Below, one piece after another: positions 48,915 to 59,027 of a stretch of DNA of 64,000 bases. Position 1 is the first letter of the stretch. Each line of letters starts with the position of its first letter. A model generated the notes under the pieces. It made no database searches, had not been told where the DNA came from, and worked only from the letters and a program-made list of their open reading frames with translations. Made by a program: the position numbers and the translations under genes. The stretch lies in contig JARVLF010000023.1 of NCBI GenBank assembly GCA_030849465.1, positions 1 to 64,000 on the forward strand, given 5' to 3'. The DNA is from Moesziomyces globuligerus (lineage: Eukaryota; Basidiomycota; Ustilaginomycetes; Ustilaginales; Ustilaginaceae).

Positions 48915-51900
48915 GCTCGGCGTTGTCGTTGCCGGAGGAGAGCGCTACGGCGAACGAAGGCAGCAGTTCGAGTTGCTCGTGGCTGGGAAAGCCGTTGCGA
49001 AAGCCGTTTCTGTGTTTGGGACGGTCAATTTGAGCGACAAGGAGAGCAGAGACGTCCGGACGCCAGCATGTAGATCGGCTGCACTGCAGTGATGTAGCGA
49101 CTCGGAGGATCCAACGTGGCGACAGCGGTTGACACCCAAAGGGTGGGCTCAATCAAGCAAGGTTGCAGAGATTTGCAAGCGCTGCATATGAGATCGGCCA
49201 GCGATCACCAGATGCTGTCAGGGAAGGAGGGCGCGGCGCGCCTCGAGCACGCGCAAGTCTGTGAGCTACTTGGCCGCAAACGTCGGGTATTGCATGGACT
49301 GAGCGCTGAAGAGCTGCGGATTTAGCACGGCGCTCCGGTGAGCGAGCGCTTGCTCACGCAAAGCTTCGGGAGGATTGATGATGGCAGGGCTGCCGAAATG
49401 AAAGACGAAGCGGAGGCTGCTGAGCTGCCGGGTGAGGGACCGAGCGATAGAGAATGAAGCTGAGGGTTAACGACGTGTGGCGCGCTGCAAGGTTGGCGGA
49501 CCTTGTTGGGATGGGCGACGAGGAGATCGAGGGTGTCGACAAAGGCGAGAAAGTGGGTCGAGAGGTCGCTGGCGTGGTGAGGATGACGGAGGTGGTGGTT
49601 AGTGAGCAGATGTGAGCCAGCTGCCGACGGTTGACGGGAGATGGAAGGGAGCGTCGAGAGAATGGTCGCTTTGGAGGCCAGGCTAGCCAGAGAGCGAGAG
49701 AGAGAGCGAGAGAGACATCCACCTGAAACGGAGGCAAGCGAGGTGACGACTCGGGAGCGGAGCGGAAGGGCCGAAATGTCGGGGTCCAAGCAGGCTGAGA
49801 ACGGCAGCGAGTGACTGCGTGACTGCGGTCCGCTGTGCTGTAGACAGAGCAGAGGCGAGTCGGTTTCGAGGCAAGCGAGATGCGAGGTGGAATGCGAGGT
49901 GCCAGTGTTGCAGGTGGCGAGATGCAGGATAACGCAGCGCCCCCATGCTTGGCGAGCGACTGACCGGCGAATAAATCGCAGCTCCTGCACCCAAACCGCT
50001 CACTCCAGCGGCGGCAGACTAGGTTTTGCCGCCCACGACAGCTGCGCAGACCAAGCTTGCAACAGACGTCTCGTCTCGTTGCCGTGATGCCGACTGCGCA
50101 TGCGCCTTCTGCAACCCGCAACCTGCAATCTGCAACGATCCAGGGTTCAGATACACTCTGGTCGGAATTTTCCAACACGGCTGGACCGGATGATCCGCTG
50201 CAAGACTGAATCACGGAATGCGACCTCCATCCGACTCAGCTCGAATCCCTCGAATCACATGGAACTTAGTTTGCGTTCCCACCGTCGCTGTCGCCAGACA
50301 ATCACACGATCACACATGCGTAGAAGCTCCTGAACTGCTATTACGCTCTGCGTGCGCTGGGCTGTGCTTAGCGAGCTGTCCATAGACTACAGCAGCTCCG
50401 ACGACGACGACGACTCGAGTGGCCAGCCCTCGCGTTGGCGAGCCGAGCCAAGAACTCGACGCGAGCCGAGCCCGCGCTGGTACTGTAATCGGCGTGGCGC
50501 ATCGGCGGCCAGTTTAGGCGAGTCGCATACAGTACTGTAATTTCGAGCTGCAACAGCTTCTCCGACACCGCATCCCGCCTTGCACCCCGTCGCATCCGCC
50601 GCTCCTGGCGACGTCCGAGTTGCTCAGCTATGACACGGAGGTTCCGCTCTACAGGCCCAAGAAGCGAGCATGCAGCAAGTCTGGCACCAAGTGTTTTGCG
50701 CACATTGCAGCATCGGATGAGCCTCGCCGACAAAGACGCTTCCAGGTGAATCTTTTTTCGGGCTTCGACAACTAAGCGAGGTTGGCCATGCGCAAGGGCC
50801 CCTTCAACGCGGGTCCCGTCTTCCGAAGCCTCGTCTCAAAGCCGTTGCCATGCACGCGGGTTGTCTGGCGCCTCGACTTCCGTGTCTCAGCAAACGCGGC
50901 AAGCGCAGCAAGCGGTGGGGTCTCTGCAACATGTGTGAGTTGCAGTGCAGAGGGATGGAAAGAACGAGGAGACGAAGCGGGCCCCGAACCTTGGCACATG
51001 CGCCTGGCTCCCTCCGGCCTGGACGGTCAAAGACTGTACTGGATTCAGCCCACTTGACATGCAAACATGCAACATGCTTCTCAGCTGGCTGCATGCAGTC
51101 TTTCTCAAGGTTGTGATTGTTCGCTTGCACTCCAGCCTTTGGCTAGCGTTTGGCTGCAGAGCGCCTGCCAGGTTCACGGCGGAGCACAATTCCTCGGCGG
51201 TCTGAGTTTGATTTTTCCAGCTGTCACCTCGCTCATCACCGCTGGCTAAGACAGCATCCGCCGGGAAGCCACCGCCCATCCTCCGCACCGCAACCGCCAA
51301 TCCCCTTGACGACAGCTTCCGACACGCTTTTCCATGTCGGTCCATCTCGCTTCGCAACGACAGCGCTACGGATCGACCAGAATAGCAGCAATTCCAGAAG
51401 CTCTCTAGCGTCAAGGGTAAAGCGACACTAGCGGCACTCGAAGGGCGCATCGCATGACAGGCGCTTGCTCGTGCTCGCGTTCACATGCCGCTTAAACGCT
51501 CAAGTACCCACGCTAGAGCGGAGCCAGCGATCGCTGCAGCCTACTGTACTGCAACTCACACTGCGAAATTCGTCTCTGCGAGCTCACACAGCCGCCTTCG
51601 CGCGAGTCGGACCACATGCATCCGACGACGCCATCAGGTGGCGCCAAATGCAGATCGCAAAATCGGCTTTCGAAAAATTGCATTTTCGCGATCTCCATAT
51701 CTCCCGATCACAGTCCGTTCCGTTGACCGATGGCAGCCGAGTACGGATCTACTGAAGAGCTTTAGCCGCTGCAAACCCCGCACTGTTTGCCATGCCCCCG
51801 CTCGTTTTCGGCCTATATTGCCGGGTCCAAACCCCACACCGCCTGCCGTTGGGCGAGCCGACATTTGTGCAACGTCGGCCGTGGGTCGGGAAGGACAACG

Positions 51901-52154
51901 ACGTGCTTAATCGCGCATTCCGGTCAAGCTCGTTGCCGGATCATCGCTTGGCTTGCCGGCATCCTCTCCTGCTTGGAACATGCTGCCTTGCTGAACAAGC
52001 GGCACCTTTCCGGCTTGCCTCTCGACGAGACACAACACTTGCAACCCTGCATTTACACCTTCCAAAAGTGCATCACAGGTTGGCGACTTACCATACTCCT
52101 CAGTAGTCTACTTCATCGACGAAGCTCTTTGGACGATAATCAAGGTCGGACAGC
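48915..52154. other. Long intergenic region, mostly without genes
   Basis: These 3.2 kb separate the seven-helix protein gene and the acyl-CoA synthetase gene. The minus strand at 49266-49700 has protein-like segments (listed separately). A GA-rich tract (GCGAGAGAGAGA-like) lies at 49688-49712. Elsewhere the frames are short or of poor composition. No RNA gene was recognised. Confidence 0.45.
49266..49700 (-). CDS. Possible small multi-exon gene, unrecognised
   Basis: Two segments look coding in different frames. The upstream one (about 49500-49600) reads DLSTHFLAFVDTLDLLVAHPNK. The downstream one (about 49266-49425) reads RFVFHFGSPAIINPPEALR and ends in YPTFAAK and a TAG at 49266-49268. Removing about 77 nt from the GTCCGC after PNK to a CAG joins them in phase. 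The sequence between carries TTAAC, a possible branch site, but the donor is weak. A CTAAC followed by CAG upstream suggests another intron. I cannot place the start or name a family. It may be chance. Confidence 0.25.
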
Positions 52155-53954
52155 ATGAGTCAAGCCCAGGGAAGCACAAGCGTGTCACTCGGCCCGTTAA
52201 CAGTCTACGACCGTGCGACAGGCGTGTATGCTTCTCGTCTGCCGCCGCCCACTATCCCAGCCGAGTCGGTCTTCCAGTACTGCCTCGGAGACGTGAGCTT
52301 GGACGATCAAGGTACCGCCATCACCGAATGCTTTTCTGGTCGAACCATCACGTAAGTGGCGCATCTCTGGAAGCCTGCACCAGCCTCTGTGACTTTTAGC
52401 TCATTTCATTCTGCCCTTTGCTCTTCGACGTATAGCTATGGCCAACTCAAGCTGCGAGCGATGCGATTCGGGCTTGGCCTGATCACCAAGGCGAAACTGC
52501 GAGCTGGCGATACGGTACTGGTAGCGCTGCATTCGTCGATCGACTTTGCTGTGAGCGTTATGGCAGCGCAGTTCGTCGGCCTGCGCGTCGCCCTCGCCAA
52601 CCCCGACTACGCGCCCAAGGAGCTCAAGCACGTTTACAAGCTCGTCAAGCCCAAGAAGGTCATCGTCCACAGCACCCATCTCAACCGTGCTGCCCGCGCC
52701 AACATGGCGACGTTCAACGTCATTCTCACCGACACCAAGCTCGGTCGCGGCGGCGTGCTGTCGATCGGCGAACTGCTCGCTGACGAGGCCGACGCTCGAG
52801 CAGCCAAGCCATACGTGCCCGAGGACCTGCGCACCACCGCGTATCTGCCCGCATCCTCGGGGACGACGGGCCTGCCCAAGGCGGTGGAGATCTCGCACCG
52901 CAACCTGGTCTCGATGCTCTCGATGAACTTCAACACGCCCGGCTTCATCCCCGAGAGTCTGAACGGCGATCAGCTGCGCATGCTCAGCTTCCTCCCCTTC
53001 TTCCACGCCTACGGCCTGGTGGGTCAGCTGCATCTCGTGCTGCGCCAGCGTGGCCAACTGTTTATCCTCCGTCCCTTCACTGCCGAGTCGCTCTGCGCCG
53101 CGCTGCAGAAGCACAAGGTCAACCTGCTCAACTGCGTGCCTCCGGCGCTCACCAAGCTCACCAAGTTTGCCGGCACCAACCGGACGGCGTTTGCCAGCGT
53201 CAAGCGCGTTCGCTGCGGTGCGGCGCCGTTGGACGCCGAGACCGAGGCCAAGTTCTCGCAGCTCACCGGCGTCGAGGTCAAGCAGGGCTGGGGCATGACC
53301 GAGCTCACTCTGGCCGGTCTGGATCCTTCCAGTGGCCAGCAGACTCCGGGTTCGGTGGGTTGTCTGATCCCTTCGACGCTGGCCAAGGTGGTGGATGTCG
53401 ATAGCGGCGAGCCGGTGGAACCGGGGCAGCGTGGCGAGCTGCTCATCAAGGGCGACCAGGTCTTTTCGGGCTATCTCTCCAATGCACAAGAGACCAAGGC
53501 CTCGTTCACCCCCGATGGATTCTTCCGCACGGGCGACGTGGTGATCGTCGACCCCACGACGGGCGAGTTTTCGATCGTCGACCGCCTCAAGGAACTCATC
53601 AAGTACCAGGGCTTCCAAGTCGCGCCCGCCGAGCTCGAGGGCGTTCTGGTCGCCCATCCAGCCGTCGCCGCAGCTGCCGTTGTGGGTCGCTACGACAAGA
53701 ACGCTGCGACCGAACTCCCGTGTGCGTTTGTAGAGCTCGCACCCGCCGCAGCACAGCAGAATGCAAAGGACGTCGCTGCTCAGATCGACGCCTTTGTCAA
53801 ATCAAAGGTCTCGCACCACAAGCAGCTGCGCGGAGGCATCCATCTGGTCGACAAGGTCCCCGTCAGCGCCAGCGGTAAAATCCTCCGCAAACAAGTCAGG
53901 CTCATGCTCCAGAACCTCGAAGCCCACTCCGATCCTCGCAAGGCGAAACTGTAA
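52155..53954 (+). CDS. 4-coumarate-CoA-ligase-like acyl-CoA synthetase, peroxisomal
   Basis: The exons are 52155-52351 and 52436-53954, with an 84-nt intron (donor GTAAGT, acceptor TAG) that joins FSGRTIT to YGQLKLRAM. They give 571 residues, normal for the ANL superfamily. Motifs in order are the phosphate-binding loop LPASSGTTGLPKAVEISH, then FLPFFHAYGL, GWGMTELTLAGLDP and FRTGDVVIVDPTTG. The hinge IVDRLKELIKYQGFQVAPAELE and the adenylation lysine near the end (VPVSASGKILRK) follow. The protein ends in Ala-Lys-Leu, a type 1 peroxisomal targeting signal variant. The enzyme should adenylate a carboxylic acid and load it on CoA for peroxisomal metabolism. Whether the acid is a fatty, aromatic or other acid cannot be told. 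Unspliced translation stops inside the intron. Confidence 0.93.
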
Positions 53955-54166
53955 CCACGTCCTCGCCCATCTCTCCCAGCCCAAAATCTTGCCCACACCA
54001 ATCGCGATGGCTGTGTTGCGTGATCCGGAAGGTTGAAGTGGCACTCTGCAGAGCGGATTGACATGGAGCAAAATAACTTAAGTAAGTTTGATAAGAAAAA
54101 TGAAAAAAAGGGGGGATGACTGGAGGTTCGTATGCGACGTGAGACGAGATTGACGCCAGGTGGGGT

Positions 54167-56950
54167 TTACTGCGGAGACTGGAAGTCCCAAGCATGCTGC
54201 TGGTGTTGCGGGGGTTGTTGCTGCTGCTGGAGCTGTTGCGGGTTGAAGCCCTGGGGCACGTTCATGCCCTGGGCCTGCATGTGTGCGAGATACTGCTGTC
54301 GAATCTGCTGCTGGAGATGAGGCGGGAGGTTTTGGAAGTTGGGCATCCCCGCGCCCATCAACCCCGCCGGGAGACCCTGAGCCTGTTGCGGTTGTGACTG
54401 CTGCTGCTGCGACTGACCCTGCTGACCCGGCGATGGTGCCGAGGGAGGCTGGAATCCGAACATCTGAGTCTGTTGCTGCGAGGCAAAGTCCTGCATCCCT
54501 CCCATTGCGACGGGGCTAGCTACGGACTGCATCTGCGGATCGAAGGCCATCTGCGCCGATCCCGTACGCGTCCTTCCGCCCGTGCTCGTCATACTGCCCA
54601 CTGACCCGGAACTCCCCGGTCGTGGCCCCAACTGTCCGCCACCAGTCGGTGTCCCCGTTCTCGGCGCACTGGGCGCATGCATGTGTGCACCAAAGCCGCT
54701 CGCCGACGGACTCGCCTGTGCCTGACTCGGGCTGTTCGAATGCCGACTCACCGGCCGCGTCGACGCAGGACTCGAAATCCCCACCCCACCTCCATTGGCC
54801 ACCATCTGACCCGTTTGAGGCGGAGCCGCCGCCGGACTCCCCACCCCCGAATTCGTCCCCACCGACCCTGGCCCTGCCGCTGCAGCCCCGCTCTTCTGTC
54901 GCTGCAGCGCAGCGTTCTGCAGCGAAGTCATGTGCTGCAGCTGGATCTGCAGAGGCATCGACTTGAAGCCGCTGACGTGGGCCTCGGTGAACGCCACCCA
55001 CGGATGCGTACCCTGCCCGCGCAGATGCGACTGGAGCGCGTGCAGATTGACCAGAGCATTCGGCCCGAATGCCTGCATGAGCGCCTGCGCCTGCGGATTG
55101 TTGGGCATGTTCTGAGCCGCACCAGGCGGTGCGATGGGAACAGGAGGTGCGAGCGAGAGATCCGGTCCCTTGCTCTGCTCCTGCTGAGCGGATTGAGCGG
55201 GCTGCTGCTGTGGCTGTGACTGCGACTGCTGCATGGATTGACTCGACGAGGCTGCTATCGAGGCATTCGCCGCTTGCGCTTGCGCCGAAGCGGATGCCTG
55301 CGCATCAGTCGGCTGCGCTGCGCCGGCGGAGTGTTGCTGGTTAGAGGACGAAGCGGGCGTTCCAGCCGCCGAGACATCCTGCGATCGGTCGGCACCCTTG
55401 CTCGCCGCTCGCTTCCTCGATCCGTCGTTGTTGGAATCGGCGGTCGAGGCGCGCGAGCGCTTCTTGCTCTCAGCGGCGGCTGGCGACTCTACCTGACCAG
55501 CCGGGCCAAACAGGGCGATGAGCTTGTCGTAGAGTGCAGGAAGGGGCGAGTCCGGCGCATGCTCGCTGCGAGGGAACGAGTCGAGCCTCGGCAAAGCCGC
55601 AGCGGGTGTGGTTGGGCGGTTGGCATCCGCGTTCTTGCCCGTCTTGTCGGCGATACCTGCGAGGTAGCCGAGGTTCGCCTGCAGACGCACGGCGACCTCG
55701 CGGTAGAAGGGGTCGGCGGTGAGCTGCTTGGCCTGCATGTCGACGCAGAGTCGGATGAGCTCCTTGTTGATGCGCAGGAGGAGGGCGACTCGGCCCTCGC
55801 GGACGGGTGTGGATGGCACCGAGCTGCTACCTTCGCCGGATGCCGCCTTCTGTGGTGTTGAAGGCGCTGTTGTTGAGTTCGCGGCCGCGTCGTTCGATGC
55901 TGCGGCTGTAGGAGCTGGTACATCGTCCTCCTTGGCGTCAGAGGCTACTGCGGAGGCGTCGACGTTGGTGACTTGCGCGCCCGGCTGGGCTGAATCCGAC
56001 TGGATGGGTTGCGTGATCTCCGCCGATTGCACATCCGTCGGAGGGGCCTGCTGAGGGACCTCGACGATCGGTCTCGGCTCATCAGCTGGAGCTGCTGGCG
56101 CTTGTGTGGGCTGATCGGTGGGCTTCTCCGCCGCCACCGACGACGAGGAGTCTGCAACCGAGGCGTCACTGACGTCCTTGGCAAGTGCCGTGGATTTGGC
56201 GGCAGTGGAAGAGCCAGACGCAGCTACGGGCACCTGTGCTGACGGCTGGAGTAGTTCTGAGGAGGCCTGCGGCAGAGGTTCGATCGATGCTGGCGCATCG
56301 CTGGATTGAGCCGGAAGTTCGGCTTTTTGGAGAGGATCACCTTCGGGTAATGACGCGGTGGAAGTCGTCGGCGGAAGCACAGCGGCAGCATTGGACGACG
56401 AGGTTGACGCAGCGGGGGCCTGGGACTCGGCGGTGGCCTGGGACTCGGCGGTGGCCTGGGAGACCTTTTTGGCTGGAGCGGCAACGGTATTCGAGGTCGA
56501 GGACGATGGCAGCGATGTGGCTGCGGGTACCGGGGCGTTGCCGGGTTCGTTGGTGTCTGCTTCGGCTGGATTGTCGACGATGGGTGCAGTGGGCAGGCTG
56601 GCACTTGAAGCTGCTGTCTGGTCAGATCCGCCGACGCCAGTCTGCTCGACCGGAGGAGCCGTCTGCGCTACTGGTTCTGTTGTGGCTTCCGATGATGTTG
56701 GCAGAGTCTCTGCTGTGTCGGGCTGAGGTTGCGACGGTTGCTGTTCCGGAGCAGGTAGGGAGGTTGTGGCCGCCGAGTCAGTCCCATCGGACTGTGATTG
56801 CGAAGCGTCGTGTGCGGGTGGTGCGGACTCAATTGAAGCTGGCATGTCGGTCGAAGTGGTGGGAAGCGAGGGGATGTCGGAGATGGATGGATCGACGACG
56901 ACGGCATCCGCGGAGCCTGTGGCTGCCGAGCCAGCAGCTGAGCCCTCCAT
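54167..56950 (-). CDS. SS18/SSXT-like Gln/Ala-rich nuclear protein
   Basis: The ATG at 56950 gives 927 residues in one exon. Almost all of it is disordered and rich in Ala, Ser, Gln and Pro, with an imperfect ATAESQ repeat near residue 175. One ordered segment (about residues 380-435) reads VALLLRINKELIRLCVDMQA, then FYREVAVRLQANLGYLAGIAD. This resembles the SSXT/SS18 N-terminal helix pair (a '...L...N..LI......Q.......Y...L..NL.YLA.IAD' pattern). A second short ordered part (LMQAFGPNALVNLHALQSHLR, about 650-710) precedes a Gln-rich C-terminus. SS18 and the yeast counterpart are small SWI/SNF subunits, so a chromatin-remodelling role is likely but inferred. The frame is open upstream to a TTG at 57094 without another ATG. 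Confidence 0.6.
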   Translation of the reverse strand: MEGSAAGSAATGSADAVVVDPSISDIPSLPTTSTDMPASIESAPPAHDASQSQSDGTDSAATTSLPAPEQQPSQPQPDTAETLPTSSEATTEPVAQTAPPVEQTGVGGSDQTAASSASLPTAPIVDNPAEADTNEPGNAPVPAATSLPSSSTSNTVAAPAKKVSQATAESQATAESQAPAASTSSSNAAAVLPPTTSTASLPEGDPLQKAELPAQSSDAPASIEPLPQASSELLQPSAQVPVAASGSSTAAKSTALAKDVSDASVADSSSSVAAEKPTDQPTQAPAAPADEPRPIVEVPQQAPPTDVQSAEITQPIQSDSAQPGAQVTNVDASAVASDAKEDDVPAPTAAASNDAAANSTTAPSTPQKAASGEGSSSVPSTPVREGRVALLLRINKELIRLCVDMQAKQLTADPFYREVAVRLQANLGYLAGIADKTGKNADANRPTTPAAALPRLDSFPRSEHAPDSPLPALYDKLIALFGPAGQVESPAAAESKKRSRASTADSNNDGSRKRAASKGADRSQDVSAAGTPASSSNQQHSAGAAQPTDAQASASAQAQAANASIAASSSQSMQQSQSQPQQQPAQSAQQEQSKGPDLSLAPPVPIAPPGAAQNMPNNPQAQALMQAFGPNALVNLHALQSHLRGQGTHPWVAFTEAHVSGFKSMPLQIQLQHMTSLQNAALQRQKSGAAAAGPGSVGTNSGVGSPAAAPPQTGQMVANGGGVGISSPASTRPVSRHSNSPSQAQASPSASGFGAHMHAPSAPRTGTPTGGGQLGPRPGSSGSVGSMTSTGGRTRTGSAQMAFDPQMQSVASPVAMGGMQDFASQQQTQMFGFQPPSAPSPGQQGQSQQQQSQPQQAQGLPAGLMGAGMPNFQNLPPHLQQQIRQQYLAHMQAQGMNVPQGFNPQQLQQQQQPPQHQQHAWDFQSPQ

Positions 56951-57717
56951 GTTTGTGGTGAAATTCCGCGATGGCGTTTCCTGACGAAGGTGTGCGCCTC
57001 CGAGGTACTCTGCTGCGCTGATCGAGACAGGGAGGGCGGAAGCGATGGATTGTTTGGTCGCGTCGAGTGGGTGGATGGAAGGCACGGGTCCCAATTCAGA
57101 GCTGCTGGGTGTGACAGCTCGGCGCGGCTATTGGAAGCTCAAGAGGACAACGACGGAAAGCGCGTGCAGGAATGTGGCGAAGGGTGAGCGACCAGGAACG
57201 ACGGAGCGAGGTGGTGAGGTGAAGGATGGCGGTACGAGGATGGCAAGGTTGAGAAGGAAGGCAAGCAAGTCTGTGAGTGGTCAGAGCGCGTACCTGACCA
57301 GTCAAACACAGAATGCCAAAGCCAAAGCCAAAATCACCGACCGAATCCAGAAAAGAATTATTAATAAATTGTCCTCTGGAAACCTCGCTGGAAATGAATA
57401 AATTTCGAGGATTCCCTTCATGCCAATAACTCAAGCCTCATCCGCTATGCCAACTTAGCAGACACACGATTCAACAGCAAAACACTCTTCAGGTGGGCTA
57501 CGATATAGAGACCGAGGGAGATACGCATGGACACAGGATCAGGCCTTAGCTGCGAAGTCAGTGCAAGACGATACGAACAGGCCTGAATTTGTACCACCAA
57601 AAACCATGAACGGTCCATGAACGGGGCGCGCTCAAGCAGACAGAGGCAGTGCGGGGATAAGCCCGCTTTGTAGCGGCGATACTTGGCCCATCTACCCAAT
57701 CGTATCGAGGAGGAGGA
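56951..57717. other. SS18-like promoter and VFA1 3' flank
   Basis: These 770 bp contain no supported gene. AT-rich patches at 57350-57400 probably belong to untranslated or terminator sequence. Confidence 0.5.
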
Positions 57718-58460
57718 TCAGGGGAGAGCGTTCTTGGGAGCGGGGGGCATGTTGAGCTGGCGCTCCTTGATCTTGAGCATGCGTTGGTTCCAGTCGCGCA
57801 GGCGGGCGGCGTAGAACTCGCGGTGGAGGGCGTAGGTTGCGTGCAGCGGATGTTGCTTGCCGAGCTGTTCTGCGGCTGTCGCTGTCGATGGAACGGTTGT
57901 CGAAGCGGGGGTAGCATCGTTCGGAATCGAAGCCATGGCCGAAGATGCCAGCCCGGAGACGGTGGATGTGACGGTGGAGAAGACGCTGCCGGCGACCGAC
58001 ATGGCGGAGAAGGGCTTGCTCTCGCTGCCCTTGTCGTTACCCTTGTCGTCCTTGTCCTTCTTCTGCTTGAGCTTGGCCTCGTACTCGAGCTTGATCTTGT
58101 CGATCTCTTGCTGGCTCACCTTGTCCGGCAGTCGATCACCCGTGGCCGTCGCTGTTCCACCTGCAGCCGCGGTCGTCGAGGAGCCCTGAGGGTCCGAAAG
58201 CTTGGTGGCAAAGTGGCGATCTGCGAGATGCGCATGGCATACGTACATGAAATCCTGTGTTGGGATGGACTGCGATACAAGCACGTGCGTAGTCTGCTTG
58301 TAGCAGACGAAGCACGTCTTGGCCGTCCCCGCCTGCCGGTGCAAGTACGCGTTGGTCGGCTGTGGTGGTGCACCCGAGCGAGAACGAGGGCGGGTCAGCG
58401 AGATCAGCAGCAACAGCGATGAGCAATGACAGCACAACGTACCTTCGCGTTGGCCGCCAT
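57718..58460 (-). CDS. VFA1: VPS4-associated protein 1 (Vfa1)
   Basis: A tiny first exon (58443-58460, MAANAK) is joined across an 83-nt intron (58360-58442, donor GTACGT, acceptor CAG) to exon 57718-58359. This gives 219 residues. The N-terminal domain starts NAYLHRQAGTAKTCFVCYKQ and continues to DFMYVCHAHLADRHFATKL. These are the Cys-x2-Cys and Cys/His positions and the 'CYK.TT.VL' and 'DF.YVC..HL' blocks of the Vfa1 zinc domain. The middle is a Lys/Asp-rich coiled segment. The C-terminal helix (LHREFYAARLRDWNQRMLKIK) corresponds to the Vps4 MIT-binding end. Vfa1 binds the AAA-ATPase Vps4 at endosomes and stimulates ESCRT-III disassembly. Without the splice, the frame continues into unrelated upstream sequence and gives a falsely long protein. 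Confidence 0.88.
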
Positions 58461-59027
58461 CCTGAGCGTAGGTGGCCGTGGTCTGCTGCAAAGCGAGGAG
58501 CGGGGATGGCGAGCGGCGGATGCACGACAGATGCACGATGCAGGTGGAGGCAGAGGCTCGACGATCTTGCCGATGCGCCTTGCCCGATCTCTTCAGCTTG
58601 AAGCGATGCGTTGCAAATTTCTTCGACGCAACAACTTTTGCTGGAAATTCAGCGCGTCGCCTCGCCACTCGAGCCGACGCTTGGGTGAGGCGGCTCAGCA
58701 GCACAGTGGCGGTCAGGCAGTCTTTTGCGTCGAAGCTGCACATCGGCAACCAAAAAAAGGGTTTCTCCGCAACTGCAAAACGTCCAACTTCCAGCCTCGT
58801 CGAGCCTCGCACCCGACGGTACTTGCATCTCCTCCACCATCACGGCCCCCAACTCCTCACCAGCTCAGCGGCTCCAACATCACTCTCTCGCATACAGTCT
58901 GTCATTGCGTGTCTGCTACGTCTAGATCGAGACTGCTCCGACCCTCTGAAGCCAGCAGCTACGCCTCCAGCCCGGATCCCTACCTTGCGCTCCCGTCCCA
59001 GCGCGCTAGCTGTGCACACCGCCAGCC
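58461..59027. promoter_or_regulatory. Divergent promoter, VFA1 and RAT1
   Basis: These 567 bp separate divergent start codons. The RAT1 side is C/T-rich. No TATA box is clear. Confidence 0.55.

Noticed and set aside
50515..50775. Plus-strand open stretch of about 85 codons without ATG (contains LLSYDTEVPLYRPKKRAC)
   Set aside because: It looks somewhat protein-like but has no start codon, no supported splice sites and no recognisable family. Stretches of this length are common by chance in this GC-rich DNA.
57718..58812. 364-residue unspliced version of the VFA1 gene
   Set aside because: The first 150 residues translate promoter and intron. The spliced form with a six-codon first exon gives the expected Vfa1 N-terminus.
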